NCBI GenBank assembly: GCA_937995755.1
Contig: CALKJD010000020.1
Location: 1 to 38,204 of the forward strand
Direction of reading: 5' to 3'
Length of the DNA stretch: 38,204 nt
Source of the DNA: an uncultured Saprospiraceae bacterium
GTDB taxonomy: Bacteria; Bacteroidota; Bacteroidia; Chitinophagales; Saprospiraceae
The position numbers and the translations under genes were made by a program. Shown in pieces: positions 16,118-24,077 of this stretch. How positions within the stretch are numbered: position 1 is the first letter of the stretch; every line of letters starts with the position of its first letter. The notes beneath the pieces are model-generated. The model saw only the letters and a program-made list of their open reading frames with translations. It was not told the DNA's origin and did not search any database.

Positions 16118-16651
16118 TTGAGTACAGACGAACATATAATGCAGTCAGTTTCTAATGGTGATATAGCGCAATCCGCTTCACTATTCGAACGATACCATGT
16201 GAATATGTACAACTACTTCCGCAAGATGAATCACAACAAATCATTAAGTGAAGATCTAACGCAAGAAGTTTTTGTAAGAATGATCAAGTACCGTACTAGC
16301 TATAACAACCAATACAAATTCAAACCTTGGTTATACAGAATTGCTAGTAATGTTAGGCATGATCATTTCAGAGATCAAAAAATTAAATATAGCAATGGAG
16401 AAATTCCTGAAATAGTGAGTACCGAGGACAACATCGTAGATAAGCAAATAGAAGAATCAAGAAAACTTCAAACTGCTATCAATTCATTAAAAGAAGATCA
16501 AAGAGAAATACTCATACTTAGCAAGTTGCAAAAGATGAAATATACCGATATAGCTGCAATTAAAAATACCACAGAGAGTAACGTGAAAACTATAGTACAT
16601 AGAAGCATCCACAAATTGAGAAAATATTACGAAATAAATAATTGGTTATGA
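16118..16651 (+). CDS. ECF-type RNA polymerase sigma factor
   Basis: A 177-residue sigma-70 family protein with only regions 2 and 4. Region 2 spans about 18-90 (LFERYHVNMYNYF, LSEDLTQEVFVRMIKY, FKPWLYRIASNVRHDHFRD). Region 4 spans about 118-172 (LKEDQREILILSKLQKMKYTDIA, then the helix-turn-helix TTESNVKTIVHRSIHKLR). I choose the TTG at 16118 because TDEHIMQSVSNGD aligns with the usual family N-terminus; an ATG at 16139 would cut it short by seven residues. The next gene starts inside its stop codon (ATGA, 16648-16651), the usual arrangement for a sigma and its cognate anti-sigma factor. Confidence 0.93.
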   Translation: MSTDEHIMQSVSNGDIAQSASLFERYHVNMYNYFRKMNHNKSLSEDLTQEVFVRMIKYRTSYNNQYKFKPWLYRIASNVRHDHFRDQKIKYSNGEIPEIVSTEDNIVDKQIEESRKLQTAINSLKEDQREILILSKLQKMKYTDIAAIKNTTESNVKTIVHRSIHKLRKYYEINNWL

Positions 16652-17400
16652 TAGAATGGGAAAATAAAATCATTGCATATGTCAATGGCGATCTCTCTGA
16701 AAAAGAGACCAATACTTTGATGAAACAAATTAAAGTTTCGGAAGAACTTCAAAATATCTTAAAAACATATCAAAATATAAATTCAGAATTTGTTACTCAT
16801 AAATCAGAAAAACCAAGTAGCAGACTCTCTAATAATTTTGAAGCTTATATTAAACAAGTACAAGATTGCCAAAGTAATATAACAGTATCAAATAAATTAA
16901 GATATATAAAACCCTTGATGCGATATGCTGCAATACTCGTAATAGTTATTGCTGCTAGTATAACACTATGGAAAGAGATAACACCAAAAGAATCCAGAGA
17001 ACAAAATGATATCAACGCTATTCTCTCTGATATGAAAACAAAATCAGATACAGAAAAAATAAAAACACTTTACATAAATAACGTAACTGAAGATAATCAA
17101 TCCAAGATAAAAAAGGTACTTATAGCATCTCTCAAAAATGATAAAAGTAGTAACGTAAGATTAGCGAGTGTCGAAACATTAGTAGAGTATATAGATGATG
17201 ACCTTGTACGTAGTTCATTAATAAGGGCATTAGGAGAAGAAGAAGATCCTCAAGTACAAGTCGCCATCATAATGGCACTATCTGAAAGCAAAAATATGGA
17301 GATAATTAAACCTTTAGAAGAAATAATAAATAAAGAAGGTGGATACAAATTTGTAAAAGATGAAGCCCATATAGGAATTATGAATTTCACATCAATTTAG
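16648..17400 (+). CDS. Probable anti-sigma factor with C-terminal HEAT-like repeats
   Basis: A 250-residue single-pass membrane protein. The N-terminal 80 residues are a short helical domain (WENKIIAYVNGDLSEKE) of the anti-sigma size and place but without a zinc-binding HxxxCxxC. One membrane helix spans about 92-108. The C-terminal domain (about 150-245) is made of HEAT-like helical pairs: SSNVRLASVETLVEYIDDDLVRSSLIRAL and then DPQVQVAIIMALSES. The arrangement puts the sigma-binding part in the cytoplasm and the HEAT part in the periplasm, where it could sense envelope state. Its ATG overlaps the sigma stop by four bases, so the two are translationally coupled. The anti-sigma role is inferred from position and topology. 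Confidence 0.75.
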   Translation: MIEWENKIIAYVNGDLSEKETNTLMKQIKVSEELQNILKTYQNINSEFVTHKSEKPSSRLSNNFEAYIKQVQDCQSNITVSNKLRYIKPLMRYAAILVIVIAASITLWKEITPKESREQNDINAILSDMKTKSDTEKIKTLYINNVTEDNQSKIKKVLIASLKNDKSSNVRLASVETLVEYIDDDLVRSSLIRALGEEEDPQVQVAIIMALSESKNMEIIKPLEEIINKEGGYKFVKDEAHIGIMNFTSI

Positions 17401-17438
17401 ACTTGATACTTAAATATAAAAACAGAAAAAATAAAATC

Positions 17439-18323
17439 ATGAAAAATATATATACAACTATTCTAATAGCACTTATTGTAAATGTTATCGGTTTCGCCCA
17501 AGGTAATAACAATTCTATATCTAATACTCAACATAATAATAAGGTCCATAGTAGCGCACATGATTCTGACCACAGCAATCATCATCATGCTACTCATAAT
17601 CATACATCAGAAACGAAACAACACAAAATACAATTCACTGCAGGCACACTTGAAATTAACGGAATCGGTGACCTGACGATATCTGCTACTGATGGACAAG
17701 AAGTAATTATAGAAAGTGAAGTAGAAAATCACGATCATGATAAAAGATCTAAAGGATTAAAGTCCCTTAACTCTGCTGGCATCGATGACAATACAGGATT
17801 GGGGATAGCAGCTATTAAAGAAGGTTCAACATTAACTCTTACTCAAGTAGGAAAAGACTGTAATTGTAATGGCGTAACAGTATACGTACCTAAATCAGTT
17901 AAAATATCGATAAGTCACAAAACTGTAGATGGAGATCACGTCAAAGTTTCTGACATTGCTAATGAGATCATTATATCTACTCTATATCAAAACATCCAAT
18001 TACACAATATAACTGGTCCAATGTCAGTAAAGACAGTGTATGGTGAAGTAGAAGCTGACTTCAGCAAGGTTAGCCAACAAGGATCTATTTCCATCAATGC
18101 TGTCTATGGACTTGTCGATGTTTCCCTACCAAGTAACACAAAAGCCAATTTAGAACTATCTGCAAATTATGGAGAAATATTTAGTGATATGAATGTTGAG
18201 GTAGAAAAAAATGAGGGAATGCAAAGTCTGTCCACTACTAAAATAAAAGGACTCCTAAATGATGGAGGTGTTCTTATCAATCTCAAGTCATCATACGATA
18301 ATATTTACTTAAGATCAAAGTAA
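17439..18323 (+). CDS. Exported His-rich DUF4097-like beta-repeat protein
   Basis: A 294-residue protein with a clear signal peptide (1-20, ending VIGFAQ). I use the ATG at 17439; a longer frame from TTG 17403 would bury the signal peptide. Residues 32-62 hold ten histidines with Asp, Ser and Asn (for example HHHATHNH), then NHDHD at 97-101 and CNC at 141-143. From about 150 to the end come short strands ending in turns of the YG type (TVYGEV, AVYGLV, ANYGEI), as in DUF4097/head-GIN putative adhesins that form a beta helix. It is 38 bases after the anti-sigma gene. The function is unknown. The histidine run could bind zinc, copper or nickel, which is inference. Confidence 0.75.
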   Translation: MKNIYTTILIALIVNVIGFAQGNNNSISNTQHNNKVHSSAHDSDHSNHHHATHNHTSETKQHKIQFTAGTLEINGIGDLTISATDGQEVIIESEVENHDHDKRSKGLKSLNSAGIDDNTGLGIAAIKEGSTLTLTQVGKDCNCNGVTVYVPKSVKISISHKTVDGDHVKVSDIANEIIISTLYQNIQLHNITGPMSVKTVYGEVEADFSKVSQQGSISINAVYGLVDVSLPSNTKANLELSANYGEIFSDMNVEVEKNEGMQSLSTTKIKGLLNDGGVLINLKSSYDNIYLRSK

Positions 18324-18372
18324 AGTCCACCCGACGTTTTCCATATAAAACAATACACTTAAAACATAAATC

Positions 18373-19176
18373 ATGAAGTATATAATTATAGTTATCACGT
18401 TATGCGTGATGCAGGATTCCTATGCTCAAAAATTAATTAGTGAATCGTATCCAATTCTTCAAATTACCAATATCCACGTAGAATCAGAATATGCCAATAT
18501 AGAAATAGAGTCGTATGAAGGAGAATCCATAGAAATAGAAGCCAGTATAAATATCAATCAGAATATGGATAATGAAGCATTTGATATAGCTGTAAAAGTA
18601 AACGACAACGAAATTGATATTACCACCAAATTAGATGAGGAAAATATTCCCAAAAGAGTCATCATGAAAGATGAAAATGGAAATACAAATATTATGAATG
18701 ATGATGATCCCTCGATTAAAAATATTGGTGAAATAAAAGGAGAATACATTAGTATAAATTATGGTATCGAAACTAATATCATAATAAAAATAAAAGTGCC
18801 TAAAAATAAAAATATCAGAGTTAAATCTATTTATGGCGACCTAATACTAAATGGAAAGTATAATGATATACTTGCCCAAATAACTTATGGTAATATAGAT
18901 GTTGTACAATCAGAAGTAGATTCTCATTCCAATATAGTATTAATATCTACTTATGGGCATGTAGATTACTCGGTACCTAAAAATGCCAATATTACATTTG
19001 AGCTATCTTCTAGCTATGGAGAAATATTCACAAATCTAGATGTAATATCAACTAATAAAAATACTCATTCTAATATTTGTGGTAATGAAAATAGCGGAGA
19101 GTATATACTCAATGCTGGCAATAGCAAGGCAAACGTAACTGCAACCTATGCTGACATTTATCTGCGAGGAAATTAA
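18373..19176 (+). CDS. Exported DUF4097-like beta-repeat protein, paralogue of the previous gene
   Basis: A 267-residue protein with a signal peptide (1-19, ending DSYAQ). It repeats a strand-turn unit: SIYGDLILN (152-160), ITYGNIDVV (170-178), STYGHVDYS (192-200), SSYGEIFTN (213-221) and ATYADIYLR (257-265). The last two align closely with ANYGEIFSD and SSYDNIYLR of its upstream neighbour, so the pair arose by duplication. It lacks the histidine-rich segment and is very acidic between about 75 and 125. It is the fourth gene of the sigma-factor operon, 49 bases after its paralogue, and ends before a strong hairpin. A cell-surface or periplasmic target of the sigma factor is likely; the exact role is unknown. 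Confidence 0.75.
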   Translation: MKYIIIVITLCVMQDSYAQKLISESYPILQITNIHVESEYANIEIESYEGESIEIEASININQNMDNEAFDIAVKVNDNEIDITTKLDEENIPKRVIMKDENGNTNIMNDDDPSIKNIGEIKGEYISINYGIETNIIIKIKVPKNKNIRVKSIYGDLILNGKYNDILAQITYGNIDVVQSEVDSHSNIVLISTYGHVDYSVPKNANITFELSSSYGEIFTNLDVISTNKNTHSNICGNENSGEYILNAGNSKANVTATYADIYLRGN

Positions 19177-19209
19177 CGCTATACCATTCAGTTATAATGA
19201 AAGAAAAAA

Positions 19210-19237
19210 AGCAGCTTCCAAAATAATGGAAGCTGCT
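19210..19237. terminator. Bidirectional terminator between operon and M1 peptidase
   Basis: AGCAGCTTCC (about 19210-19219) pairs perfectly with GGAAGCTGCT (about 19228-19237), loop of eight. The minus-strand tail is TTTTTTCTTTC and the plus-strand tail is CTTATAT. It is best suited to end the M1 peptidase transcript, 32 bases past its stop, and also closes the sigma operon. Confidence 0.85.
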
Positions 19238-19268
19238 CTTATATCAGTAATAATCCTACCTGTAATAT

Positions 19269-21605
19269 TTAAGGTTTAATTATTTTATTTGCTCTTTTTG
19301 CTCTTTGCATTGGATTCTCTCCTGCTGCTCCTCCTCTTTGTCTCGCTCCTCTCTTGAATGTTTCGAATCTACTTGTCGCTTGTCTTGGTGGATAATAATT
19401 GTTATTAGTATCCACATCTGCAGTTTCTAAGAATGGATCTAAAACTATATTTTTTACCTCTTTGTCTGTTGGAAATACTTTTGTTATTTCCTCTTGACCA
19501 AACTTCCAAATCTCTGCAGGTAACCTCAATACTTCAGTAGTACCATCTACATATTCAAACTCTAAAATTACTGGCATTACTAGACCACCAATTCTTTTGA
19601 TTTGAACTTCGTAATAATTTTTTGTGCTATTAAGTAATGCTTTATCTTCATCCGACATATCAGCAATACTTTTTTCATACTCCTCTTTATCGATAGCATC
19701 TTTTGCTAATTTATCATAGGTAGTATAATAATCATCTAAAGAAGGATCTCTTTCATTATACGTTTGCTTAATCGCTTCTTCATTACGAATAGAACTAATG
19801 TTTCTTCTTTCTTGTGCTTTATTGGCTCTTGCTACCTCCTCTTGTTTGGAAGGATCTTTTGGATTTGCTTTAAAATGTTTCACTGTACCTAAGGCTAAAT
19901 CTACATGATCATTAGTATAAAACCATCCTCTCCAGAACCAATCAAGATCTACACCAGATGCATCTTCCATAGTACGGAAGAAATCTGATGGTGAAGGTGA
20001 TTTAAATTTCCATCTTTCTGAATACTCTTTAAATGCATAGTCAAATAATTCTCTTCCCATTACAGTCTCTCTAAGAATATTTAATGCTGTTGCTGGTTTA
20101 GAGTATGCATTAGAACCAAATTGATAAATAGATTCAGAATTGGTCATAATGGGTGAAATACGTGATTTGTCTCCGCCCATATAAGCAGTAATCTTCTGAG
20201 CTTCTCCTCTTCGTGATGGATAATTTCTTTCAAACTGTTGTTCTGCTAAATACTGAACAAATGTAGTCAAGCCTTCGTCCATCCATGTCCATTGACGTTC
20301 ATCAGAATTGATTATCATTGGAAAGAAGTTATGCCCTACTTCGTGTATAATTACACCTATGTGTCCATACTTCATACGTTCTCCATACGTGCCATCATCT
20401 TCACATCTTCCATAGTTAAAGCAAATCATAGGATACTCCATTCCCATACTACCATCAATAGACCATGCCACTGGGTAAGGATAATCACATGAATAATGTG
20501 AATACCAATAAAGCGCGTGTGCTACTGTCTTAGTACTATATTTAGCCCAAAGACAATCACCTTCTTTGACATACATACTCATGGCCATCGCCGTCTTACC
20601 GTTGGGTAATTTTACATTGAGTGCATCCCAGATAAATCTTCTAGATGTTGCAAATGCAAAGTCCCTAACTTGATCCGCGTGAAACTTCCAAGTCTTCGTA
20701 TTAGTCGCTTTACTTTTCATACGCTCGTCAGCCTCATCTTTGGTAGCTACTACTACTGTATTTACGAAGCTATTCTTAGCCTCATTAAGTCTGCTTTTCT
20801 GAGTAGATGTTAATACTGCCCCTTCATTTTGCAATGTTCCTGTTGCTGCCACTAAGTGATCTGATGGTACAGTGATCTCCACATCGAAATCACCAAATTC
20901 AAGTGTGAACTCACCTCTTCCTAAAAACTGCTTATTCTGCCATCCATCTTGATCAGTGTACTTACATAGTCTTGGATAAAACTGAGCGATACAGTATACA
21001 TTATTACCATCCTCTTCAAAGTGTTCGTATCCTGATCTTCCACCGATCTCTCTAGTGTTGTTGATATTATACCACCACTTGATAGAAAATGAAGTATTTC
21101 CACCTGGCTTCAATGCCTTAGGTAGATCTACTCTCATCATCGTTTTATTGATCATATATTTCATAGCTTTACCTGATCCGTCTTTCACTGATTCTATATT
21201 GAATCCACCTTCGAAAGTTGGTTCTAGTGCTGCTAAAGAAGTCGTACTTGCCTTATCACCTAATTCACTAGTCTTAATATGATGAGAATCAGAGTCTTTA
21301 GACCTAACATTTTGATCTAATTGTACCCATAGGTATGTAAGTTGATCTGGAGAATTATTTTTATAAGTAATTTTTTCCTCTCCATATAACTTCTGCTTGT
21401 CATCATCTAACCTCATTTTGATATCGTAATCCACTTGCTGTTGCCAGTAGTCAGGACCTGGAGCTCCAGATGCAGTTCTATATCTGTTAGGATCAGGTAG
21501 CTCTTGGTTAAGCTGCTTGAATGGATTGTTGTTGAGGTTCTTCTGTTGTGCACTACCCACAAAGGCGATAGACACGAAGAGAAACATAAAAGCAATAATT
21601 CTCAT
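19269..21605 (-). CDS. Exported M1-family zinc metallopeptidase
   Basis: A 778-residue protein with a signal peptide (1-19). An N-terminal beta domain includes DYDIKMRLDDDKQKLYGEEKITYKN in shortened form. The gluzincin core has the substrate motif GMEYP (388-392), zinc motif HEVGHNFFP (421-429, catalytic Glu422) and third ligand Glu444 in WTWMDEG. The C-terminal part (about 590-778) is charged and may be a processing or docking tail. M1 enzymes are aminopeptidases; this membrane/periplasmic Bacteroidota group is assumed to trim peptides for uptake. It is monocistronic, with a possible -7 element at 21705-21712. Confidence 0.93.
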   Translation of the reverse strand: MRIIAFMFLFVSIAFVGSAQQKNLNNNPFKQLNQELPDPNRYRTASGAPGPDYWQQQVDYDIKMRLDDDKQKLYGEEKITYKNNSPDQLTYLWVQLDQNVRSKDSDSHHIKTSELGDKASTTSLAALEPTFEGGFNIESVKDGSGKAMKYMINKTMMRVDLPKALKPGGNTSFSIKWWYNINNTREIGGRSGYEHFEEDGNNVYCIAQFYPRLCKYTDQDGWQNKQFLGRGEFTLEFGDFDVEITVPSDHLVAATGTLQNEGAVLTSTQKSRLNEAKNSFVNTVVVATKDEADERMKSKATNTKTWKFHADQVRDFAFATSRRFIWDALNVKLPNGKTAMAMSMYVKEGDCLWAKYSTKTVAHALYWYSHYSCDYPYPVAWSIDGSMGMEYPMICFNYGRCEDDGTYGERMKYGHIGVIIHEVGHNFFPMIINSDERQWTWMDEGLTTFVQYLAEQQFERNYPSRRGEAQKITAYMGGDKSRISPIMTNSESIYQFGSNAYSKPATALNILRETVMGRELFDYAFKEYSERWKFKSPSPSDFFRTMEDASGVDLDWFWRGWFYTNDHVDLALGTVKHFKANPKDPSKQEEVARANKAQERRNISSIRNEEAIKQTYNERDPSLDDYYTTYDKLAKDAIDKEEYEKSIADMSDEDKALLNSTKNYYEVQIKRIGGLVMPVILEFEYVDGTTEVLRLPAEIWKFGQEEITKVFPTDKEVKNIVLDPFLETADVDTNNNYYPPRQATSRFETFKRGARQRGGAAGENPMQRAKRANKIIKP

Positions 21606-21704
21606 CGATAGTATTTTCGTGTAAATAAATCTAATAAACGTGCTATACGGAGCACATATCCCTTAAAAACTTTAAAGTTAAACAATGGTTGCATCTCTCA
21701 AAGT

Positions 21705-21712
21705 CAAATCTA
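21705..21712 (-). promoter_or_regulatory. Possible -7 element of the M1 peptidase gene
   Basis: The minus strand reads TAGATTTG, an exact TAnnTTTG, 100 bases before the ATG. It lies between the inverted halves CATCTC (21692-21697) and GAGATG (21716-21721). Confidence 0.35.
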
Positions 21713-21766
21713 AGTGAGATGTCTTTAGGAAAGACTACTATGATTTAGCTAACAAATTTTACATTC

Positions 21767-22696
21767 TTAGCAGATATCGGCGCCTTCTAAGTTAATAGGC
21801 GCCTGAAATATTTTAGCAGCATCTCTACCATGGTGATCTTTTCCATATAGTTCTCTTGCAGCTTTCTCTATATTATCACTGACAAATGTATTGCTACATA
21901 ATGCGAACATACTAGGTCCAGAACCACTAATACTAAACCCTAATGCTCCAGCTTCTATAGCTTTCTCTTTCATCTCATAGAATTTAGGAACTAAGTGAGC
22001 ACGCTGAGGTTCAATGACTACATCCTGCAGGCATCTAGATATCTTATCAAAATCACTACTATATAAAGCAGCGACCAACGTAGCCGCGTTACCTGTCTGA
22101 GTAATCAACTGATTGAGCGTAACTTGCTCGGACAAGATGGACCTACTTTCACTAGTCAGCACCTGTGCAGGTGGCAAAATCACCACATATCTTAAGCCAC
22201 TTGGTACGTATAACTTGGTAAAATCTAAAGTTGCATTATCTCTAATAAGTATAATACCACCCATCATACAAGGAATCACGTTGTCTCCGTGCCAGGCTCC
22301 TGATGCTATCGACTCACCTGCCATAGCAAATGGCAATAATTCTCTTTTTGTTAATTTGGCTTCGAGATAATGGTTTAAAGCTACTACCGCGGCTACAGCA
22401 CTAGCGGCAGAAGATCCAATACCTGTACCAAAAGGCATTTTTTTTCTAATCTCAATATCTATAGGATGATCTGGAATTCCTAAGTGCTCCAGCATTTTCA
22501 TCACAGCTACTCCTGCCGTATTCATAGTAGGATCATAAGAAAGCCCTTTCCCTTTAGTTATCCTACTTATCACTACTCCTGGCTCTTGTCCTTTTTTGAT
22601 GATTACTTCATCCCCTGGAGATTCCATTGGAAAGCCCATTATATCAAAACCTACCGCGACATTGGAGACCGTGGCCGGTGCAAATGCTTTTATCAT
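21767..22696 (-). CDS. thrB: Homoserine kinase
   Basis: A 309-residue GHMP kinase that phosphorylates L-homoserine on the route to threonine. Marks are the start KAFAPATVSNVAVGFDIMGFP, the ATP loop PFGTGIGSSAASA (88-100), and the C-terminal GHMP motif ISGSGPSMFAL. The length fits thrB. In many Bacteroidota thrB is flanked by thrA (aspartokinase/homoserine dehydrogenase) and thrC; neither is present here, so threonine genes are dispersed or the locus has been rearranged. It has its own putative -7 element in the 49-base gap behind the methyltransferase gene. Confidence 0.95.
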   Translation of the reverse strand: MIKAFAPATVSNVAVGFDIMGFPMESPGDEVIIKKGQEPGVVISRITKGKGLSYDPTMNTAGVAVMKMLEHLGIPDHPIDIEIRKKMPFGTGIGSSAASAVAAVVALNHYLEAKLTKRELLPFAMAGESIASGAWHGDNVIPCMMGGIILIRDNATLDFTKLYVPSGLRYVVILPPAQVLTSESRSILSEQVTLNQLITQTGNAATLVAALYSSDFDKISRCLQDVVIEPQRAHLVPKFYEMKEKAIEAGALGFSISGSGPSMFALCSNTFVSDNIEKAARELYGKDHHGRDAAKIFQAPINLEGADIC

Positions 22697-22722
22697 TATT
22701 AATATATGTTGTTATATGGTTG

Positions 22723-22730
22723 TAAAGGTA
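22723..22730 (-). promoter_or_regulatory. Likely -7 element of thrB
   Basis: The minus strand reads TACCTTTA, one base from consensus and 27 bases before the thrB ATG. It implies that thrB is not only read through from the methyltransferase gene. Confidence 0.35.
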
Positions 22731-22745
22731 TGGAATGAGTATTAC

Positions 22746-23897
22746 TTAGATCAATTTCTCAAGATAATGCTCTGTGATGCCATATTGCTTTTTAAGAGCC
22801 GCTACTTCTTTCAAGGCTTCCGGTCTTACCTTTGATTTCTCAGCTGTAATCAATAGATTTTTACTAGTATGTTCAGAAGAAATAAACTCCATTATCTTAG
22901 TCTTATACCCTTTAGACTCTAGGAGTAACACTCTAATGGCATCAGTCAACCATTCGGCCATTCGTTCTTTCATAATACCGTGTGAAAGTGTGGAGTTTAG
23001 GATAGAGTTTCCTTTCATATCCTTTCTAATCTGCTTATGACAGCAAGGTGATACCACTATAAGTTCTGCCTCAGCCTCTATACCTTTAGCAATTGCCATA
23101 TCCGTAGCTATATCACAAGCATGCAGAGCAATGACCATATCGGTCTTTGGAATATTTATTTGAGAGATATCACCTACCTCAAATGAAAGGCCATTTAATT
23201 TATGTTTTTTAGCGATTTCATTAATATCTGCTACCAATTGAGGTCTTAATTCATAACCTACCAATTTGACATCACTTTGAAGACTATTTAAGTGGCTATA
23301 CGTTGCAAAACTCAAATAGCCTTTACCACAACCCATATCCGCAATGGTCTTTATAGATTTAGACTTACATAAACTATCTAGAATTTCTACAAACTTATTG
23401 ATCTGACGAAACTTTCGTTGCGAGCTTTGGTAGACTTTACCTTTATCACTACTTATCCCCAATGATCTTAGGAATGGTGCATCCTCTGATATAAGTCGCG
23501 ATTTCTGATGGTCATGTAAGTCTGACTCAGACAAATCATTACTTACAGATAAGGCTTTAATACTTGCATTTTTTTTGTTTGACAAAAGCCTATACTCCAT
23601 GCTTGCTAATGTCAGCGTGGCATTAAAGAATTGATCTTCCAGCCATTCACTGCACAGGTCGACAAAATCCAAATGGATATAATTTTTAGTTACATCCTTA
23701 GTGTCATGTCTATATACAACAGAAATCAAAGATTTACCTTTAATCAATACTCTTCTAGCTTTGATAGACTTCAAATCAGAGGATTTAGACATCTTCTTGG
23801 ACATGTGTAGTTTCAACGCCTCCGACTGTATGTCTACATCTCTTATCTTACTTATAAACTCATCTATTATTTCTGATCTGCTGGACAATGCTTTCAA
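22746..23897 (-). CDS. SAM-dependent methyltransferase, METTL25/Methyltransf_32 type
   Basis: A 383-residue protein that begins at a TTG; an in-frame stop lies directly upstream and no ATG occurs before residue 30. The first 150 residues are basic and helical. The Rossmann methyltransferase fold follows: motif I MGCGKGYLS (188-196), an acidic ribose contact VGYELRP (213-219), and GDISQINIP. The family hallmarks HACDIATD (259-266) and SPCCHKQIR (283-291) come next. The CC-H motif resembles the catalytic or metal-binding cysteines of Methyltransf_32 proteins. The target is probably RNA or protein; sequence alone does not decide. It is divergent from the MscS gene. Confidence 0.8.
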   Translation of the reverse strand: MKALSSRSEIIDEFISKIRDVDIQSEALKLHMSKKMSKSSDLKSIKARRVLIKGKSLISVVYRHDTKDVTKNYIHLDFVDLCSEWLEDQFFNATLTLASMEYRLLSNKKNASIKALSVSNDLSESDLHDHQKSRLISEDAPFLRSLGISSDKGKVYQSSQRKFRQINKFVEILDSLCKSKSIKTIADMGCGKGYLSFATYSHLNSLQSDVKLVGYELRPQLVADINEIAKKHKLNGLSFEVGDISQINIPKTDMVIALHACDIATDMAIAKGIEAEAELIVVSPCCHKQIRKDMKGNSILNSTLSHGIMKERMAEWLTDAIRVLLLESKGYKTKIMEFISSEHTSKNLLITAEKSKVRPEALKEVAALKKQYGITEHYLEKLI

Positions 23898-23925
23898 GAT
23901 TTATTATGAATGTAAATAACATAAA

Positions 23926-23933
23926 CAAAGGTA
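23926..23933 (-). promoter_or_regulatory. -7 element of the methyltransferase gene
   Basis: The minus strand reads TACCTTTG, an exact TAnnTTTG, 28 bases before the TTG start at 23897. It supports that start. Confidence 0.5.
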
Positions 23934-23944
23934 TGTCTTTTTAC

Positions 23945-23952
23945 TACTTTTG
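23945..23952 (+). promoter_or_regulatory. Possible -7 element of the MscS gene
   Basis: TACTTTTG is an exact match on the plus strand, 125 bases before the ATG, almost back-to-back with the methyltransferase -7 element. A small CCCTT/AAGGG hairpin followed by TTTTT lies in the leader near 24051-24063. Confidence 0.35.
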
Positions 23953-24077
23953 TATGAATACTCCCTTATATCGTAATATCAATAATTAGGATCAACCAAA
24001 ATTATTTGAAAATAAGTAAATTACTTAATAAGAACTATCATAACATCCCTTGTAAGGGTTTTTAATAACTTCACATT

